From an uncultured Clostridia bacterium (lineage in GTDB: Bacteria > Bacillota > Clostridia > Christensenellales > CAG-314), in assembly GCA_934281515.1 (NCBI GenBank), contig CAKQXG010000027.1, positions 1 to 17,583 on the forward strand: a DNA stretch of 17,583 nucleotides. Reading direction: 5' to 3'. Shown piece by piece: positions 1-6,006 of the stretch. Under the pieces are notes generated by a model, which was given only the letters and a program-made list of their open reading frames with translations, did no database searches and was not told the DNA's origin. Within the stretch, counting starts at the first letter, position 1, and each line of letters begins with the position of its first letter. Both the position numbers and the translations under genes were made by a program.

Positions 1-4
1 GTAT

Positions 5-52
5 AAAATATCGTGCAAAATTTGCAATAATCAACCTATAGAGCGATATTTT
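5..52. repeat. Nested inverted repeats at the window edge
   Basis: AAAATATCG (5-13) and CGATATTTT (44-52) are perfect 9-bp inverted arms. Inside them lies a second palindrome, TGCAAA-A-TTTGCA (14-26). The block sits 80 bp upstream of the recombinase gene. It could be the terminator of a gene outside the window, a recombinase-binding or regulatory site, or an AT-rich coincidence. I cannot decide because the left flank is missing. Confidence 0.4.
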
Positions 53-131
53 CTACTTATTCCTTGACTGTTCCGCCATTTCCCGATAGTTCGTTTGCCG
101 AAAAAACAAATTTCTTCTCGGAGGAAAAACA

Positions 132-1679
132 ATGGACAACGGAGTTATCTACGCCAGATTCAGTTCTCAAAGTCAAAACGAGCAAAGTATCGAGGCTCAA
201 GTCCGTATCTGTAAGGAATTTGCCGAAGGCAAAGATATCAATATAGTGAATATTTATTCGGATAAGGCTCGCACGGGAACGAACGATGCCAGACCTGCTT
301 TTCAGCGTATGATTGCCGATGCTAAAAGCGGAGCGTTTCAGTATATCGTTGTATATATGTTTGACCGCTTTGCGAGAAACCGTCGCGACAGCATTATGTA
401 CAAAGAAATGCTGAAAGAAGAAGGCATAAAAGTTTTGTCTGCGCTTGAACCGATTGCGGAAGACGAAGGCGGCGAATTCTACGAAATGTTTCTGGAATGG
501 AATGCTGAGAAATACAGTAAACGACTTTCCAAACGTGTTCGCGACGGACTAGATATAAGCGCGGCAAACGGCTCATATTGTGGCGGAACGCTTATCTACG
601 GATATAAACTCGAAAACGAACCGATCCCCGGCAAACCGAATAAGTTTTACAAGAAAGTCGTAATAAATGAAGAAGAGTCTGAACTCGTAAGGCTTGCCTT
701 TAACTATTACAATAAGGGTTACACTAAAAAACAAATAGCCGATATGCTCAATGAACAGGGCTATCGTGTTAAAGGTAAACTGCTGAAAGGTAAATCTTTC
801 GATAAATGGCTAACAAATCAAAAATATACAGGCACGTTTACTTTCGGCGGCAGAGAGTGCAGCAATATGTATCCGCCGATTATTGACAAAGAAACGTTCG
901 ATGCCGTGCAGGAAAGACTTGCCAAAAACAGGTATACTTTGGGCGGTAAAGAAACTGCAAGAGTGCCTTATCTGCTTACGGGAAAATTATTCTGCGGTCA
1001 TTGCGGAACCGAAATGGTAGCCGACGGCGGAACAAGTAAGACGGGCGAACAACATCACTACTATATTTGTAAAAAACGCCGCAGTGGTAAATGCGATAAA
1101 AAGCGTGAAAACAAGGATAATCTTGAATTATACGTTACCGCTTGCGTGAAAGAATTTTTAAGTAACCCCGAAAATGCGGAAACAGCCGTGAACGACGTTC
1201 TTGCCTATTACGATAAACGAACCGACGAACAAAATCTAAAAAGCATTACGGCGAAAATAGCAAAAATACGTCAGGAAGTATCCGAACTTACCGACGCATT
1301 CGTAAAAGCGAAAAGCGCATTGTTGCAAAACTCTATCGAAACGAAAATGGCAGAATACGAAGTTTTGCTTAACGACCTTGAAACACAAAAAGCGCAACTC
1401 GAATTAGAGCGCGGTTATAAACTGACAAAGAAAGACTTGCTTGTGTTTATTGAAGAATTGCTCAAAGGCGACGTAAACGACAAAGATTACCAAAAGCAAA
1501 TAATAGATCACCTTGTAAGCCAAGTTTTTGTCAGTGACGACAATACCGTCGTTTATTTCAATATTCGCGGCGGAAAAGATATTGAAAAATTGACCATTGA
1601 CGATACGAAAGAAGTAGTGAAAAAAGTTCAAACGCAATCACCACTTGCCCGCCACGGACACAATATATTGTGGTTTTGA
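132..1679 (+). CDS. Large serine recombinase (site-specific integrase/resolvase family)
   Basis: This 515-residue protein cuts and rejoins DNA through a 5'-phosphoserine link to integrate or excise a mobile element. The N-terminal resolvase domain (about 4-150) carries the YARFSS motif with probable nucleophile Ser11, and the conserved DRFAR block (78-82). A recombinase domain follows (about 160-270). A zinc ribbon has CGHC (Cys288, Cys291) and Cys313/Cys321, and a charged coiled coil spans about 370-430. This order is that of large serine integrases of Firmicutes phages and conjugative elements. The ATG follows a good Shine-Dalgarno (CGGAGG, 7 nt upstream). No element cargo is visible to the right, so any element it serves probably lies to the left, outside the window. 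The length is near the family norm and no frameshift is seen. The target site is unknown. Confidence 0.95.
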   Translation: MDNGVIYARFSSQSQNEQSIEAQVRICKEFAEGKDINIVNIYSDKARTGTNDARPAFQRMIADAKSGAFQYIVVYMFDRFARNRRDSIMYKEMLKEEGIKVLSALEPIAEDEGGEFYEMFLEWNAEKYSKRLSKRVRDGLDISAANGSYCGGTLIYGYKLENEPIPGKPNKFYKKVVINEEESELVRLAFNYYNKGYTKKQIADMLNEQGYRVKGKLLKGKSFDKWLTNQKYTGTFTFGGRECSNMYPPIIDKETFDAVQERLAKNRYTLGGKETARVPYLLTGKLFCGHCGTEMVADGGTSKTGEQHHYYICKKRRSGKCDKKRENKDNLELYVTACVKEFLSNPENAETAVNDVLAYYDKRTDEQNLKSITAKIAKIRQEVSELTDAFVKAKSALLQNSIETKMAEYEVLLNDLETQKAQLELERGYKLTKKDLLVFIEELLKGDVNDKDYQKQIIDHLVSQVFVSDDNTVVYFNIRGGKDIEKLTIDDTKEVVKKVQTQSPLARHGHNILWF

Positions 1680-1712
1680 GATTTCTCAAACACAACATAT
1701 TGCGTCTTTTTT
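1659..1712 (+). terminator. Terminator overlapping the recombinase stop
   Basis: CACAATATATTGTG (1659-1672, itself a perfect 14-bp palindrome) and CACAACATATTGCG (1691-1704) are imperfect inverted copies. They flank an inner stem TTTGAGA/TCTCAAA around 1675-1690. The long hairpin is followed by TCTTTTTT (1705-1712). It covers the last codons and stop of the recombinase, so it probably ends that transcript. Confidence 0.75.
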
Positions 1713-1730
1713 CTTTCGCAACTCATTTTT

Positions 1731-1762
1731 TGACCCATTTTTGGGTCAAAATTGGGTCAAAA
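1731..1762. repeat. GGGTCA repeats downstream of the recombinase
   Basis: TGACCCA-tttt-TGGGTCA (1731-1748) is a perfect 7-bp inverted repeat. Its right arm belongs to a perfect tandem 11-bp repeat, TTGGGTCAAAA, at 1741-1751 and 1752-1762. The position just outside a serine recombinase gene is where attachment sites are often found, but no second copy is visible in the window to prove that role. Confidence 0.6.
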
Positions 1763-1791
1763 TGTGTCGATAAACGCCTTGTGCGCTTTGC

Positions 1792-1825
1792 AAAAAAGGG
1801 ACTGCCGAACAAAATCGGCAGTCCC
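1792..1825 (-). terminator. Rho-independent terminator of the leftward Spo0A-C-like gene
   Basis: GGGACTGCCGA (1798-1808) and TCGGCAGTCCC (1815-1825) form a perfect 11-bp GC-rich stem with a 6-nt loop. Read leftward, the stem is followed by six T (A at 1792-1797). It lies just beyond the stop of the leftward gene at 1858. It may also insulate that gene from rightward read-through. Confidence 0.9.
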
Positions 1826-1857
1826 TTGTGTATGTATTTTAGCTTTTTTTCGGTTTT

Positions 1858-2346
1858 TTACCATTGACTATGCGTGGCTTCGCGAGTGTGTGTGCCTTTG
1901 GATGATTTTGCAAATTGTTGGGCATGGGCGGCAAAGTCGGCTTCGTGCGCGGCAGTTTGCTGGCTTAGATATTGCATTCTGATTGAAACTTCAGTAATAA
2001 AGTCGCTGTTTGTCGGCGGATATTTGGGATCGCAAATGTTGCAACCCAGCTCTTCGTTGATTTTCTGTAAAGTTTTGTTTCTGTGGCAGTCGGCAATAGT
2101 GTTGCGTATTGCACGCTCCACGTTGCTTGGTTTGGTCCCGTGATACTTGGCAATAGCCGCATAAAGGTCCATCACCTTTACATATTGCTTTTGGCAAAGC
2201 AATTTGATCATCAAAGCTTCTTCCAGGTAGTGCGTACCTACAAGCTTGCTACGAAAGTTGAGCTTCAACAACAGTCCTTTTACACTGCGTCTTACCGCTG
2301 CGCAGTCTAACGATGCATGATCGGCGGTTGTCTGATTTGTATCCAT
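1858..2346 (-). CDS. Stand-alone Spo0A C-terminal-type DNA-binding protein
   Basis: The 162-residue product matches the DNA-binding effector domain of Spo0A across about residues 20-125. Landmarks in order are G-x2-YLEEA (37-43), LY-x2-IAK (61-67), the recognition-helix signature SNVERAIR (74-81) and the closing PTNSDFI (111-117). In Spo0A this domain follows a phospho-receiver domain; here there is none, and the protein begins only about 20 residues before the domain. A polar Ala/His/Gln tail (128-162) is extra. I infer a transcription factor that binds 0A-box-like DNA without phosphorelay control. The start is the ATG at 2346, 4 nt after AAGGTGAG; an in-frame GTG 9 nt upstream falls inside that site. 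The gene has its own promoter and terminator. It is not the main Spo0A of the cell. Confidence 0.85.
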   Translation of the reverse strand: MDTNQTTADHASLDCAAVRRSVKGLLLKLNFRSKLVGTHYLEEALMIKLLCQKQYVKVMDLYAAIAKYHGTKPSNVERAIRNTIADCHRNKTLQKINEELGCNICDPKYPPTNSDFITEVSIRMQYLSQQTAAHEADFAAHAQQFAKSSKGTHTREATHSQW

Positions 2347-2440
2347 AATTCTCACCTTCTAGTTTATATTTGCCGTCTGTATATCTCGACTTTGTAATTT
2401 GCTTTTCAGCTTTTTTTCAGCCAGGCGGTAATTGACAACT

Positions 2441-2469
2441 ATTTTAGCACAATGTTTCTAACATTGCAA
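2441..2469 (-). promoter_or_regulatory. Sigma-A-type promoter of the Spo0A-C-like gene
   Basis: Read leftward, TTGCAA (2469-2464), a 17-bp spacer and TAAAAT (2446-2441) match a vegetative promoter. The predicted RNA start near 2434 gives a leader of about 88 nt before the ATG at 2346. Confidence 0.7.
2450..2466. promoter_or_regulatory. Possible operator inside the promoter spacer
   Basis: CAATGTT-TCT-AACATTG is a perfect 7-bp inverted repeat with a 3-bp centre. It sits between, and partly overlaps, the -35 and spacer of the leftward promoter. A dimeric repressor bound here would block RNA polymerase. The protein that binds it is unknown; the repeat does not resemble a 0A box. Confidence 0.45.
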
Positions 2470-2598
2470 TACATTTTTAAAAATAATTGACGATTTTCTT
2501 AAAATAATGTTAATTATCTGCAAATTACAGCGTTTTTGAGTAGTAAACGAAACAAAATGCGCCACAAAAGTGCTGCTATTTACAATAAAAACAAGCCG

Positions 2599-2616
2599 TT
2601 GTCGAAAATTGTCGAA
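2599..2616 (+). promoter_or_regulatory. Tandem 0A-box-like sites (TTGTCGAA x2)
   Basis: TTGTCGAA occurs at 2599-2606 and again at 2609-2616, in the same orientation and 10 bp apart, so on one face of the helix. The core TGTCGAA is the published Spo0A recognition sequence, and Spo0A is known to bind tandem boxes head to tail. The pair lies 253 bp upstream of the Spo0A-C-like start and 121 bp downstream of the AGS-C-like stop. Only weak promoter elements overlap it (leftward TCGACA at 2605-2600, 17 bp, TAAATA at 2582-2577). Confidence 0.6.
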
Positions 2617-2637
2617 TTTTTTCCACTCTCTTCGTTG

Positions 2638-2676
2638 TCACTCGGCGTGCGTCGTTCGGCAAACAAAGCGGAGTGA
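2638..2676. repeat. Imperfect inverted repeat in the 2347-2736 gap
   Basis: TCACTCGGC (2638-2646) and GCGGAGTGA (2668-2676) can pair over 9 positions with one mismatch around a 21-nt loop. No T-run follows on either strand, so it is not a convincing terminator. It resembles dispersed intergenic repeat hairpins in form only. The rest of this 390-bp gap holds the Spo0A-C-like promoter and the tandem boxes; I see no gene in it. Confidence 0.4.
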
Positions 2677-2736
2677 GGGTTACTCTTTATATAAAAGGAG
2701 TAGTGCGTGCATATTATCTGATAAAAGTCACTTCTG

Positions 2737-3249
2737 TCAATCAACTATATCTACAACAAAAGGCTTGCTACATGCCAGACAATCGTTGCCGTCCACATAA
2801 AAGCATTGTAAGTAGTGCCTTCCCGTATAGGTAGAGTGTTCTATGCGCATGTCAAGTTGCGTGTTGCTGCACTCAAAGTCATCTCCGCGAAGTCTGCCGA
2901 CTGCTCTTGCTTCTTCTCCCGTGTTGGTAATCTGCCAATAATACTTTCCGTCCGTCATGATCGGGTTTATGGGGATAAAGTTGAGTTGCGCACCTTTGGG
3001 TATCCTTTCGCCGCTTTTAAACGAGCGATAGGTTTTGCCGCCGTCAGTGCTTATTTCGCCTTTAATCATTATGCGAAATCCTTTCGGCATGCTCCACGGG
3101 GCTTTCTTGTGATGCGGAAATTCGTCGGGCGTGGTCGGCATTTGCATTGACGTTTCCGGCGACAACGTCGCTATGGTTGCGGCAGGGTTTTGCAGCGGAG
3201 AACCATGCTTTGCCTTTCTGTTTAGTAGTTTGCTTGGCAAATTTTCCAT
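2737..3249 (-). CDS. Stand-alone AGS-C-like (CD-NTase C-terminal sensor) domain protein
   Basis: The 170-residue product matches the Adenylyl/Guanylyl and SMODS C-terminal sensor domain (AGS-C) over about residues 50-168. Visible hallmarks are PKG-x-QLNF (84-91), YYWQITNTGEEA (103-114), RLRG (119-122), R-x2-E-x-STYTGRHY (135-146), then Cys149, Cys157, Cys160 and FVVDI (164-168). In CBASS systems this domain is normally fused to the C-terminus of a cGAS/DncV-like nucleotidyltransferase, where it is predicted to sense ligand. Here the first 50 residues are polar, Pro/Thr-rich and low-complexity, with no nucleotidyltransferase motif (no GS plus DxD). It starts at an ATG 7 nt after AGGAG. No CBASS effector lies nearby. 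It may be a free sensor, an adaptor, or a remnant domain that kept its reading frame. I found no convincing promoter or terminator for it. Confidence 0.8.
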   Translation of the reverse strand: MENLPSKLLNRKAKHGSPLQNPAATIATLSPETSMQMPTTPDEFPHHKKAPWSMPKGFRIMIKGEISTDGGKTYRSFKSGERIPKGAQLNFIPINPIMTDGKYYWQITNTGEEARAVGRLRGDDFECSNTQLDMRIEHSTYTGRHYLQCFYVDGNDCLACSKPFVVDIVD

Positions 3250-3573
3250 TTGTGGCTCCTATTATTACCGTGCACCGGTATGCTCTCCTTGTCGTTTTTT
3301 GTCGGTTGTAATCGCTTTTTTAACGCGCTTTCTGTACATAAGACAGTGCAACTACCGCAAGATGTGACAAAAAAAGTCAATTGTTACGTAATCTTGTAAT
3401 CACACACGGCAAAAACTATTTACACACCGAAAAAAAAGGACTATAATACAAATAGTCGCACTCGATGCGAAATGTCCTGGATACAAATCTGCGCAAAAAA
3501 TTTTCGCCAAAGTCACAAAACAAAACATTGAAAATGTCTTAATTAAGAAAAATCTGTAAGGAGGACTTTTTCA
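3250..3573. other. Divergent intergenic region
   Basis: This 324-bp AT-rich gap separates the leftward AGS-C-like gene from the rightward C39-like gene. It contains the rightward promoter at 3419-3447 and a leader of about 120 nt. I found no clear sigma-A promoter for the leftward gene and no small gene or strong hairpin. Confidence 0.5.
3419..3447 (+). promoter_or_regulatory. Sigma-A-type promoter of the C39-like/membrane gene pair
   Basis: TTTACA (3419-3424), a 17-bp spacer and a perfect TATAAT (3442-3447). The predicted RNA start is near 3454, giving a 5' leader of about 120 nt before the ATG at 3574. Confidence 0.8.
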
Positions 3574-4761
3574 ATGCACAGTATTAAGCTGAAGATTACC
3601 ACACTTCTTTTAATTGTGCTTGTCGTTAGTTGTTTTGCAACGCTTGGCGTAACGGCATTTGCACAAGACCTTTCCCCGGACGACCCGTGCGACGAGTTGT
3701 TTGTAGATTCCGTTTTGCAACTTACCGATTCTACGGATAGCTACTACCAACTCAGCGCACAGAAGTACGAACTCTACGACATGGAGTTGGTAAGATTCGG
3801 TTGGGTTTACGATTTTACATACAACGGAGTACGCGGCTACGCGATAGTCGCCAACGCTTTTGACGGACTTGACGTAATGGAATTGTCGCTCGACAGCGAA
3901 TTTCCGTTTGACGCTACCTTTGACGGCAAACTTGTATATGCAAACTTTATGAATTTCTTGCAGTACAAGGATGGTACATACTATGTGGCAAAAAGCGACA
4001 AGCAATTGTCCGATGACGAAGTAGAAGCAATCAAGGCGTCGAGCTACTATTCCGGTGGTGCTGTGTTTACATATTCGTCGGAATATGTTTATTATTCCGG
4101 AAAAAGTCAAAATCTAAAAAGATTGGCAGCACTTCATCCTGCAATATACAGTGCTACAGGTGTAATAAATGCATGTTCGGCTTTTGCCGGTGCTAGTATC
4201 GTCCAATACTGGGATAAGGATTACGAAAATTTGCTCCCCGACTATACTGCATATATGATGGTTAGTACTGCTATTGCTTATAAGTCATCCGATTCTACAC
4301 TAAATAGTCTTGTACAACAGCTGGTGGTAGACATGGGCACAAATGTGGAGCAGGCAGGCACAACTGTAAGCGGATTCAAATCCGGTATTAAGACATATTG
4401 TCAAAGGCAGGGATACAGCGTATCCTATACGTCTTGTATGACGCTTGGAAATTTCAACTACACCAAGACAAAGGCACAGTTGGACCAAAACTATCCAGTC
4501 GCGCTGTTTATGCAAGACTACACCGTTACCGACATAATTAATGAAAATGATTTTGATTTTTTGGACGACATGCATAGTAACGGCACCCACACAATGGCTG
4601 CATTTGGATACAGAGAAATAACTTACACCATGACGGACGGCGGAACTAGATCTGACAACTACTTGCTGGTCTCTTCGGGTTTTGACAATCGTCCGCGCGC
4701 GCATGTAAATATCAAACAGGCAGATAATATAAACGACGCTTTTTCCGTCGTGGTTTCATAA
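3574..4761 (+). CDS. Secreted C39-like cysteine-protease homologue
   Basis: The 395-residue protein starts with a typical signal peptide: Lys-containing n-region, hydrophobic core at about 8-24, and a probable cleavage after AFA (28-30). It should therefore be exported. The C-terminal half looks like the papain-fold C39-like group: a candidate nucleophile Cys201 in INACSAFAGASIVQYWDK, a candidate His339 in GTHTMAAFGY, and Asp371 or Asn372 after LLVSSGF. The usual CGPT-type context around the Cys is altered to CSAFAG, so activity is uncertain. Residues 40-190 show no domain I recognise. The ATG lies 8 nt after a strong AAGGAGGA. The next gene follows after 13 nt and shares the promoter and terminator, so the two products probably act together at the cell surface. 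It is not a C39 bacteriocin exporter, because there is no ABC transporter part. Confidence 0.65.
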   Translation: MHSIKLKITTLLLIVLVVSCFATLGVTAFAQDLSPDDPCDELFVDSVLQLTDSTDSYYQLSAQKYELYDMELVRFGWVYDFTYNGVRGYAIVANAFDGLDVMELSLDSEFPFDATFDGKLVYANFMNFLQYKDGTYYVAKSDKQLSDDEVEAIKASSYYSGGAVFTYSSEYVYYSGKSQNLKRLAALHPAIYSATGVINACSAFAGASIVQYWDKDYENLLPDYTAYMMVSTAIAYKSSDSTLNSLVQQLVVDMGTNVEQAGTTVSGFKSGIKTYCQRQGYSVSYTSCMTLGNFNYTKTKAQLDQNYPVALFMQDYTVTDIINENDFDFLDDMHSNGTHTMAAFGYREITYTMTDGGTRSDNYLLVSSGFDNRPRAHVNIKQADNINDAFSVVVS

Positions 4762-4774
4762 GGAGTTGTTTTAA

Positions 4775-5428
4775 ATGCGTAAGGAAAACTTGTTTGAACA
4801 AGAAGTAAAGGCAGATTTGCAGGATTACGAAAACTATTCTTTTCGTGACAAATTTGTAGAAGAGGCAAAGAAAACGCCTGCTACTAGCAAATCTCACAAA
4901 AAGACATGGTTCTTTTGGGGGCTGGCAAGCCTTGTTTTGGTGATAGTGGCAACATCTGTTCTGCTTTTTGTCCCGAAAGAGGATAACCAGGTCGGATATC
5001 TTGATGACAATATAGGAAGAAATACAGTCGACATAGCAAAAGTAAACGGCTACTTTTCTAAACACAAGTTTTCGGAAAGCATAAATTGGTCTGTCGACGA
5101 AGCTTTTGATAATATCAGCAATGATGTGCTTTTTTATGAGTTGACATATTCTAATACAGAAACAGCACAGAATTTGTCGTTGTTTGTTATAGTAAATCCA
5201 AAGTACACATACAAAAATGCTGAAAGTACTTTAAGGCATTCTTTAGCATCGAATGGCTTGACTTGGAAATACAACGTTGCTTCCGATGGAGAAGAGTTGG
5301 TTACCTTTAATATAAAAGGCGAAACCACCTGTGAAAATATCAAGATATACTTCAAGTACACCGAGTTGTCGCTTTCAACGGAAAGTAGCATCAACGATCT
5401 TTTGAAACAAGTACTTGTAGCGGCATAG
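4775..5428 (+). CDS. Single-pass membrane protein, unknown function
   Basis: The 217-residue protein has a charged cytoplasmic N-terminus (1-43), one strong transmembrane segment (about 44-66, starting WFFWGLASLVLV) and an extracytoplasmic domain of about 150 residues without Cys pairs or known motifs. The Lys-rich flank (HKK, 41-43) before the segment predicts an N-in orientation. The ATG has AAGGAG 9 nt upstream and follows the C39-like gene by 13 nt. N-terminal anchoring with an external domain would suit a partner, inhibitor or immunity-like factor for the secreted protease homologue, but that is inference from position. I do not recognise the family. Confidence 0.75.
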   Translation: MRKENLFEQEVKADLQDYENYSFRDKFVEEAKKTPATSKSHKKTWFFWGLASLVLVIVATSVLLFVPKEDNQVGYLDDNIGRNTVDIAKVNGYFSKHKFSESINWSVDEAFDNISNDVLFYELTYSNTETAQNLSLFVIVNPKYTYKNAESTLRHSLASNGLTWKYNVASDGEELVTFNIKGETTCENIKIYFKYTELSLSTESSINDLLKQVLVAA

Positions 5429-5518
5429 TCTGACCACGATAGTGCACTTTTTTACGTGTCGGTCTGCCGCCAATCGCCTTGGCTCACAAGGCAAGGATGA
5501 GGGAATTAAATAGTTTAC

Positions 5519-5554
5519 AAAAGGTTAAACATCACCCCGATGTTTAACCTTTTT
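5519..5554 (+). terminator. Rho-independent terminator of the C39-like/membrane pair
   Basis: AAAGGTTAAACAT (5520-5532) pairs perfectly with ATGTTTAACCTTT (5540-5552) around a 7-nt loop and runs into a T-rich tract. It ends the rightward two-gene unit 90 bp after its last stop. The symmetric A/T flanks could also let it work leftward. Confidence 0.92.
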
Positions 5555-5652
5555 TGTTTGTTTGTAGTATTGCATGATTTTTTATGTTTTAAATTTTTCT
5601 GTCACATTTATATATTTTACTATTGTCTTAATGTACAATGGGTGATATTGTG

Positions 5653-5668
5653 TCTGTCAGCTGACAGA
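5653..5668. repeat. Perfect 16-bp palindrome
   Basis: TCTGTCAG|CTGACAGA is a perfect 16-bp palindrome without a spacer in the otherwise AT-rich intergenic region. It lies 86 bp upstream of the -35 of the strong promoter at 5754. A zero-spacer palindrome of this kind suits a dimeric DNA-binding protein better than an RNA hairpin. Confidence 0.6.
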
Positions 5669-5753
5669 TAGCACGACTGCAAAAATAAAATTGACCATTT
5701 ATAACTAAACAAAATACGTGGCTGTATCTTGTTTTGAAAAAATAAATCAGGTA

Positions 5754-5782
5754 TTGACTTCTCGCAAAACGCGTGTTACAAT
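5754..5782 (+). promoter_or_regulatory. Strong promoter in front of a candidate ncRNA
   Basis: TTGACT (5754-5759), a 17-bp spacer and TACAAT (5777-5782) differ from consensus by one base each. The predicted RNA start is near 5789. No rightward protein gene with a ribosome-binding site follows before the terminator at 5964-6004. Confidence 0.82.
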
Positions 5783-5788
5783 TAGTCT

Positions 5789-6004
5789 ATAAACAAAAAA
5801 CTCTTTCCCGTCGGAAAGAGCAGTTGTATCGCCAATGCGATAAGTGATTACAACAGGTTGTTATTTGAACTTGCCTTGTTGTTTTGTAATACTCTTAAAC
5901 TATGCGGTATATGGCTGTTAATGGGTTAGAGTTTGAGAGCCTTGTTGTAAATGATGGAAAATGAAAAAGGAAGTGTGATTCTTGTCAATCACTCTTCCTT
6001 TTTT
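5789..6004 (+). ncRNA. Candidate structured small RNA of about 215 nt, family unknown
   Basis: A complete transcription unit runs from a near-consensus promoter to an intrinsic terminator with no credible coding sequence. Predicted pairings in order are: CTCTTTCC/GGAAAGAG with a CGTC loop (5801-5820); TATCGC/GCGATA with a CAAT loop (5827-5842); a long-range stem TTACAACA (5848-5855) with TGTTGTAA (5943-5950); an inner hairpin ACTCT/AGAGT (5891-5895/5928-5932); and the terminator hairpin. GCCTTGTTGT occurs twice (5873-5882 and 5939-5948), and ATTACAA (5847-5853) can instead pair with TTGTAAT (5884-5890), so two folds exclude each other. The longest internal reading frame, 20 codons from 5902, has no ribosome-binding site. 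It is not tmRNA, SRP RNA or RNase P by length and motifs. The 5' and 3' ends do not close a stem as in 6S RNA. Confidence 0.6.
5964..6004. terminator. Bidirectional terminator between convergent units
   Basis: AAAAAGGAAGTGTGATT pairs with AATCACTCTTCCTTTTT around a 6-nt loop (5981-5986) with one T-T mismatch. T-runs follow on both strands. It ends the candidate RNA rightward and the membrane-protein operon leftward, whose last stop is at 6007. Confidence 0.9.
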
Positions 6005-6006
6005 GT

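Larger units (their letters stand above)
5429..5753. other. AT-rich intergenic region
   Basis: After the membrane-protein gene this stretch holds a small hairpin (GCCTTG 5476-5481 / CAAGGC 5487-5492), the terminator at 5519-5554 and the 16-bp palindrome at 5653-5668. I see no protein gene in it. Confidence 0.6.

Noticed and set aside
22..50. TTGCAA-17-GATATT as a promoter for the recombinase.
   Set aside because: The -10 matches at only four positions and overlaps the inverted repeat; there is not enough to call it.
5902..5964. A 20-codon frame (ATG at 5902) within the candidate RNA, as a small peptide gene.
   Set aside because: There is no Shine-Dalgarno before it and it is interrupted by the predicted stems; no signal or toxin-like composition.
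5789..6004. Identification of the candidate RNA as 6S RNA.
   Set aside because: Length fits, but the 5' end forms its own hairpin instead of pairing with the 3' end, and no central promoter-like bubble can be drawn with confidence.
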